Shown here: one piece after another, positions 60,293 through 64,000 of the stretch
Numbering within the stretch: position 1 is the stretch's first letter
Layout of the letters: every line of letters starts with the position of its first letter
DNA from: Phocoena phocoena
Taxonomy: Eukaryota; Chordata; Mammalia; Artiodactyla; Phocoenidae
NCBI RefSeq assembly: GCF_963924675.1
Contig: NC_089225.1
Span: 86,153,951-86,217,950 of the forward strand
Length of the DNA: 64,000 nucleotides
Direction of reading: 5' to 3'
The notes under the pieces: model-generated
Seen by the model: only the letters and a program-made list of their open reading frames with translations
What the model was told of the DNA's origin: nothing
Databases searched by the model: none
Program-made: the position numbers and the translations under genes

Positions 60293-61087
60293 CTTCAAAA
60301 GTGGTTTCACAAGATCTTCAAATCTGGAGCTGTCATTTCAGTTCCCAGAGTCAGAGCATTTCCTTCAACTGGTGAGGGATCAATTTTTATTTATTTTCTA
60401 TTCCCTGGAGCACTTTGACCCCCTCTCCCCGACTCCAAGCAGAAAGGAAGTGTGCTATTTTCATCTGAACCACAAATGTTTCTAATTCTATTTTTCTCCA
60501 GAACCTACAGTAATTTACCATTTCAGCCTATTTAGTCTTCTCCCCTCTCTTCCCTCCTACCACAAACTGTAGCCAGGCAGCTGACTGACAAGGCAAAGAG
60601 CTCAGGTCTCCCAGAACCCCAGTTCCTTCCAGTAAATGTGAGTGGATGGACAGTCACGAAAAAAGGCTACGATCTGAGAGTAAAACAAAAATCACTTAAC
60701 GATTCCCGGCATTTATGTGAAATACAGTTGCAAAAGTCCTATTTAAGAAGCTCATCACTTAATGACTCCAGAGCGTTCATATTTGAGCGTGATACACATT
60801 ATTACAAAATATTTTTAAAGTCAATTTGTAGAGCAAGGTTTCAGCCACGGTGAAGCTGCTTAGAAGCACGAAATTCGAGCTCTGTGCTCAAGTGACCTTT
60901 TCGCACAGTAAATACAGATTGAGGAATATGGAAGAGAAAGTGCATGATTTTCCTAAGACCTTTTTTTAACCCATCAACGTCTGTCATCAAACATGACAAA
61001 TACTTACCCTTCCAACTGTATGGTGGGCTGGTTCTAATAAGAAGAAAAATGATCTTTGAAATCATGAGAGTTACCGAGCCCTGTAAC

Positions 61088-61315
61088 TGAGAGGCTGGTT
61101 AGCATAGCAGTCAACAGCTCTGAAGCCAACCTTCCTAGGCTCAACTTTTGGTTCCGCTCTTAACTGTCTATCCTTGGGCAAGTTAATCAACATCTCTGTG
61201 CCTCTGTTTTCTTAGAGATATGTACCTTAAAGGGTTTGGAGAGGATAAATTAATATACATATGTACTATATATAAATTAGAACAATGCCTGGCATAGGTA
61301 AGTATTATAAACTGC
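61088..61315 (+). mobile_element. MIR SINE
   Basis: GGTTAGCATAGCAGTCAACA, TTGGGCAAGTTAATCAACAT, CTGTGCCTCTGTTTTCTTAG and ACAATGCCTGGCATAGG. Confidence 0.75.
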
Positions 61316-61819
61316 TAAACCTGAAATTTCCAGATACACAAGTGCCAAAGTAGTACGGCTGCCCCATTATTTCTCCATTTTTAATAGCTCAACGTTCACT
61401 TGGCAGCACTTAAGGAGACATTGCCCAGGTACTATACTTGACCCAGTTTCTTCTTTCTACCTTTTTCCTTCCCTTTGAACCTAACTACAAAGCATTCACA
61501 ATTCTTTATTTGTATCACCTAGAATTGAACCAAACATGATTGAAAAATTTCATTTCATTAAATTGGTGCCCTAGTGGGCTGCTGCTCTGTAAAACCCATG
61601 GAGAAGAGGAATGAGAAACACAGGCATTTCTTTTCAATCGAACCAAGAGGACATGAAGGAGGGCCAGAAGCGCAGGAGGAAACCCATTCAGTTTTGGAAA
61701 CCAGAAAAAAAAAAAAAAAGAATCACTGAGCGGTGTTAAAAGTTCACCTTCTGGATACTTAAAGCCACAATTTTGGAAAAGTGCGCTTGCTGCAGAGAAG
61801 GTGAAGAGTGGAGGGGTCA

Positions 61820-61992
61820 AGTCAGCTTTGGAGTTAGCACACCTGGGATCTTATTCATTCTTTGCAGACACCAGGCCTCAGGGTCCTTATCTGTCAAGTG
61901 GGGGTGAGATGCCTGTGTTTATCGTGAGGCTTACATATGTCGTTGTGTATAAGGCATTTCCAAAGCCTGGCACAAGGTAAATGTTCAATTAA
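61820..61992 (+). mobile_element. MIR SINE fragment
   Basis: GGCCTCAGGGTCCTTATCTG, GTGGGGGTGAGATGCC and the CTGGCACAAGGTAAATGTTC end. Confidence 0.65.
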
Positions 61993-63555
61993 TCTGAACC
62001 CCCTTTCCTCCCCGTTCGTCTATATTCTCAGAGGCTGCTGAGGAGACAGGTCTAACTGGCCGTCAGTACGAACTTCCAGGGCTCAGGCTCCAGACAGCTG
62101 GGTCTAGAGTCACTCTGGGCAAACTAAATATTGGAAAACAGAGAGTCTTTTTAAGTTTTAAGTATTTTCTCAGTATACTGATGGAGAATGGACCAGAAAA
62201 ACTGTGCTCTTTAGATCTGCTCTGAATGGGTGGGATGCTGAAGGGGAAATAAGAGACCCAAGTAGGAGAGAGAAGTGCCCTCTCAGAGAGGCCTGTTGGC
62301 ATCATTTACTTAATGTTATTGATCACCCACGAGGCTCTGTTACTTCAAACAAATCTGACACAAACAACAACAAGAAACGGAGAATGAGGCACCAAAGACT
62401 TCAGAAATTCAAAATACCTTCCACCCTCAAAGGCCTTCAAATGAGAGTAAAACTGGAGGGTCCTGGAACCTTGGATACCAAGCATACCCCAAATGCAACA
62501 AGGCATCTGGAAATCCCATGACATTCTACAGCAACAAGCAGAGACATCCAGTCCCCAAAATCAATCCCACAATCGAACAGACCCGTCCATCACAGGCAAC
62601 TACGTTCTGAAGGACACAGGAAGGACACAGAAAATGAGGGAGATTAAAGTAGATGTCTTTGGGTATATTTTTTTTTAATTTCAAAGAGTTTGCTTTTCCC
62701 CTTGCTGAATTTTTTTTAACCAGTTTTGTTCTGTTCTATTCTGACAAATAATATCACGGAGTTAGTGATTTCCCAGAAAATAATGTAGATGCTCTGTTAA
62801 TTCCTGGCACAAACCAACCATCCTCTTCCCAGTAGCTATTTCAGTGTCCTTCCAGTGGCTGCGTCCCTTTTGCCACTGCACAGACAGAAACTACAAACAG
62901 CTTGACTTAGCTCTGAATCGTGTCACCTAACATTGTTTCCTGCTTGCAGCAGGTGCTATACAGAATAACACTACGGACAAGACCCTCTGTGCCCTGCTAG
63001 TTTAGCCAAGTTATGCTACAGTGATGCATCAAGTTATTTTTCTAGCTCCTGAGTAACTGACCTACAAGTTGCCATTTCCGCAAATACTCACTAATAAGAA
63101 ATTTAAAATAACCAAGAAAGAACAGAGCCAAATGAAGGAGTAGTGCCTGAAACAGGGAGAGTTCAGAAATCAGAGGGACAGGAAAAATACAAAGAATTGG
63201 GAATACAATTTCCTATCTAAAGCTCACAAATAGTGTGGTTAGGCTGGCCTAGTTTCTGGGTTCTGTACCCACTTCCACAAACTAATATCTACTCTCAAGT
63301 CAGTGAAATTCTTCCGTCAGCACTTTGCATGGCCAAGATTACATCCCCCAGACACCAACACCTGACTGCTGGATCTTGGGGGCAGAACCTACACCCACAA
63401 TGCATTAGTTTTTATCCTAACACCGTACCTGAAGGTTTCTGCTCATTTTATGAAAGGCTTGGGTTTCCTTCTTTAGAAAAGAACGGCTTTCTTTATAAAA
63501 GAAAACAAAGGCTTTTAGAAAAAAAAGACAGGGGGTAAAAGGGGTGTAGGAGAAA

Positions 63556-63630
63556 AGAAGGAAGGAAGGGAGGGAGGGAGGGAGGGAGGGAGGGAGGGAG
63601 GGAGAAAGAAAGAAAAGAAAAGAAAAAGGC
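63556..63630. repeat. (GGGA)n and (GAAA)n purine tract
   Basis: About ten GGGA units followed by GAAA-type units, in a KLF7 intron. Capable of triplex or G-rich structures. Confidence 0.93.
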
Positions 63631-64000
63631 AGTTCAGTAATAACTGAACAGATTCATGCAAAATCAGCTCATCTGCCTCACCCTCCCTTCTGTCCTTGCT
63701 CCACTCCAGGTCCTATTCCTGGGTATAAAACAGAAAATGTCATAGCCCTGCCCCACGCTACACTTGCGGCACCTAGAATGCCCAGCATTTGGCTCACTGC
63801 ATCTCAAGAGTGAACAAAAATGTTCAAGAGAGGTCTCTGTGAGACAGGCAAATGGGAGACAAGCTTCAAACATCAGGACTCAAGTCCCGAAGGAATGTGT
63901 GAATGAAGGCAAGCACGTGACAAAGAGGATGTACAGGAGAGCATGACAGTGCCTGCACGGTTCACAGGGCCCGCAGTAGAAGCCGCTCTTCAGAATTTCA

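Noticed and set aside
63233..63538. 101-codon ORF near the right edge as an additional KLF7 exon
   Set aside because: It is on the plus strand, opposite to KLF7, and shows no KLF-like residues.

Overview
This window is mammalian nuclear DNA, most likely from a cetacean. The best lineage marker is the set of about ten copies of a tRNA-derived SINE with the cetacean CHR-type head (GGCTTCCCTGGTGGCGCAG) and a tail close to GAGGCCCGCGTACCGCAAAA. Older layers are also present: MIR, L2, MaLR LTRs, MER5A-like DNA transposon remnants and several ages of L1. There is no sign of bacterial, plasmid or exogenous viral gene organisation. Nearly all open reading frames longer than 60 codons are chance ORFs or repeat translations.

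The only host gene recognised is KLF7 (Kruppel-like factor 7), on the minus strand. Its penultimate coding exon (59951-60074) and its last coding piece (46595-46646) join in phase across a 13.3 kb intron. Together they encode the end of the three-finger C2H2 DNA-binding domain and the protein C-terminus. A repeat-poor 3'UTR of about 6.2 kb follows to about 40.39 kb, with a candidate distal poly(A) signal at 40404-40409. The stretch from 60075 to 64000 is the intron before that exon. Earlier exons and the promoter lie beyond the right edge.

The left 40 kb appears to be intergenic DNA downstream of KLF7. It holds SINEs, ancient repeats and a few unexplained unique stretches that may contain regulatory elements.

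Two mobile elements stand out. (1) A solo LTR of 1354 bp (22106-23459) has a perfect 6-bp target-site duplication and betaretrovirus-like (ERV2/ERVK) ends. Its U3 carries an intact 174-codon ORF encoding a predicted membrane-anchored or secreted Trp/Cys-rich protein, plus six 39-bp tandem repeats. A long LTR with a U3-encoded protein recalls the arrangement of mouse mammary tumour virus, but I recognise no homology of the protein itself. (2) A decayed, near-full-length L1 (about 50.7-56.35 kb) lies antisense inside KLF7 intron 3. Its target-site duplication encloses about 640 bp of extra 5' sequence, including a piece of MLT1-type LTR. This suggests a 5' transduction or a chimeric insertion.

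The window also shows SINE insertion dynamics: two SINEs inserted one after the other into the same target (5950-6424), a young SINE inside the tail of an older one (17659-18235), and a SINE with an internal 54-bp duplication (19285-19650).
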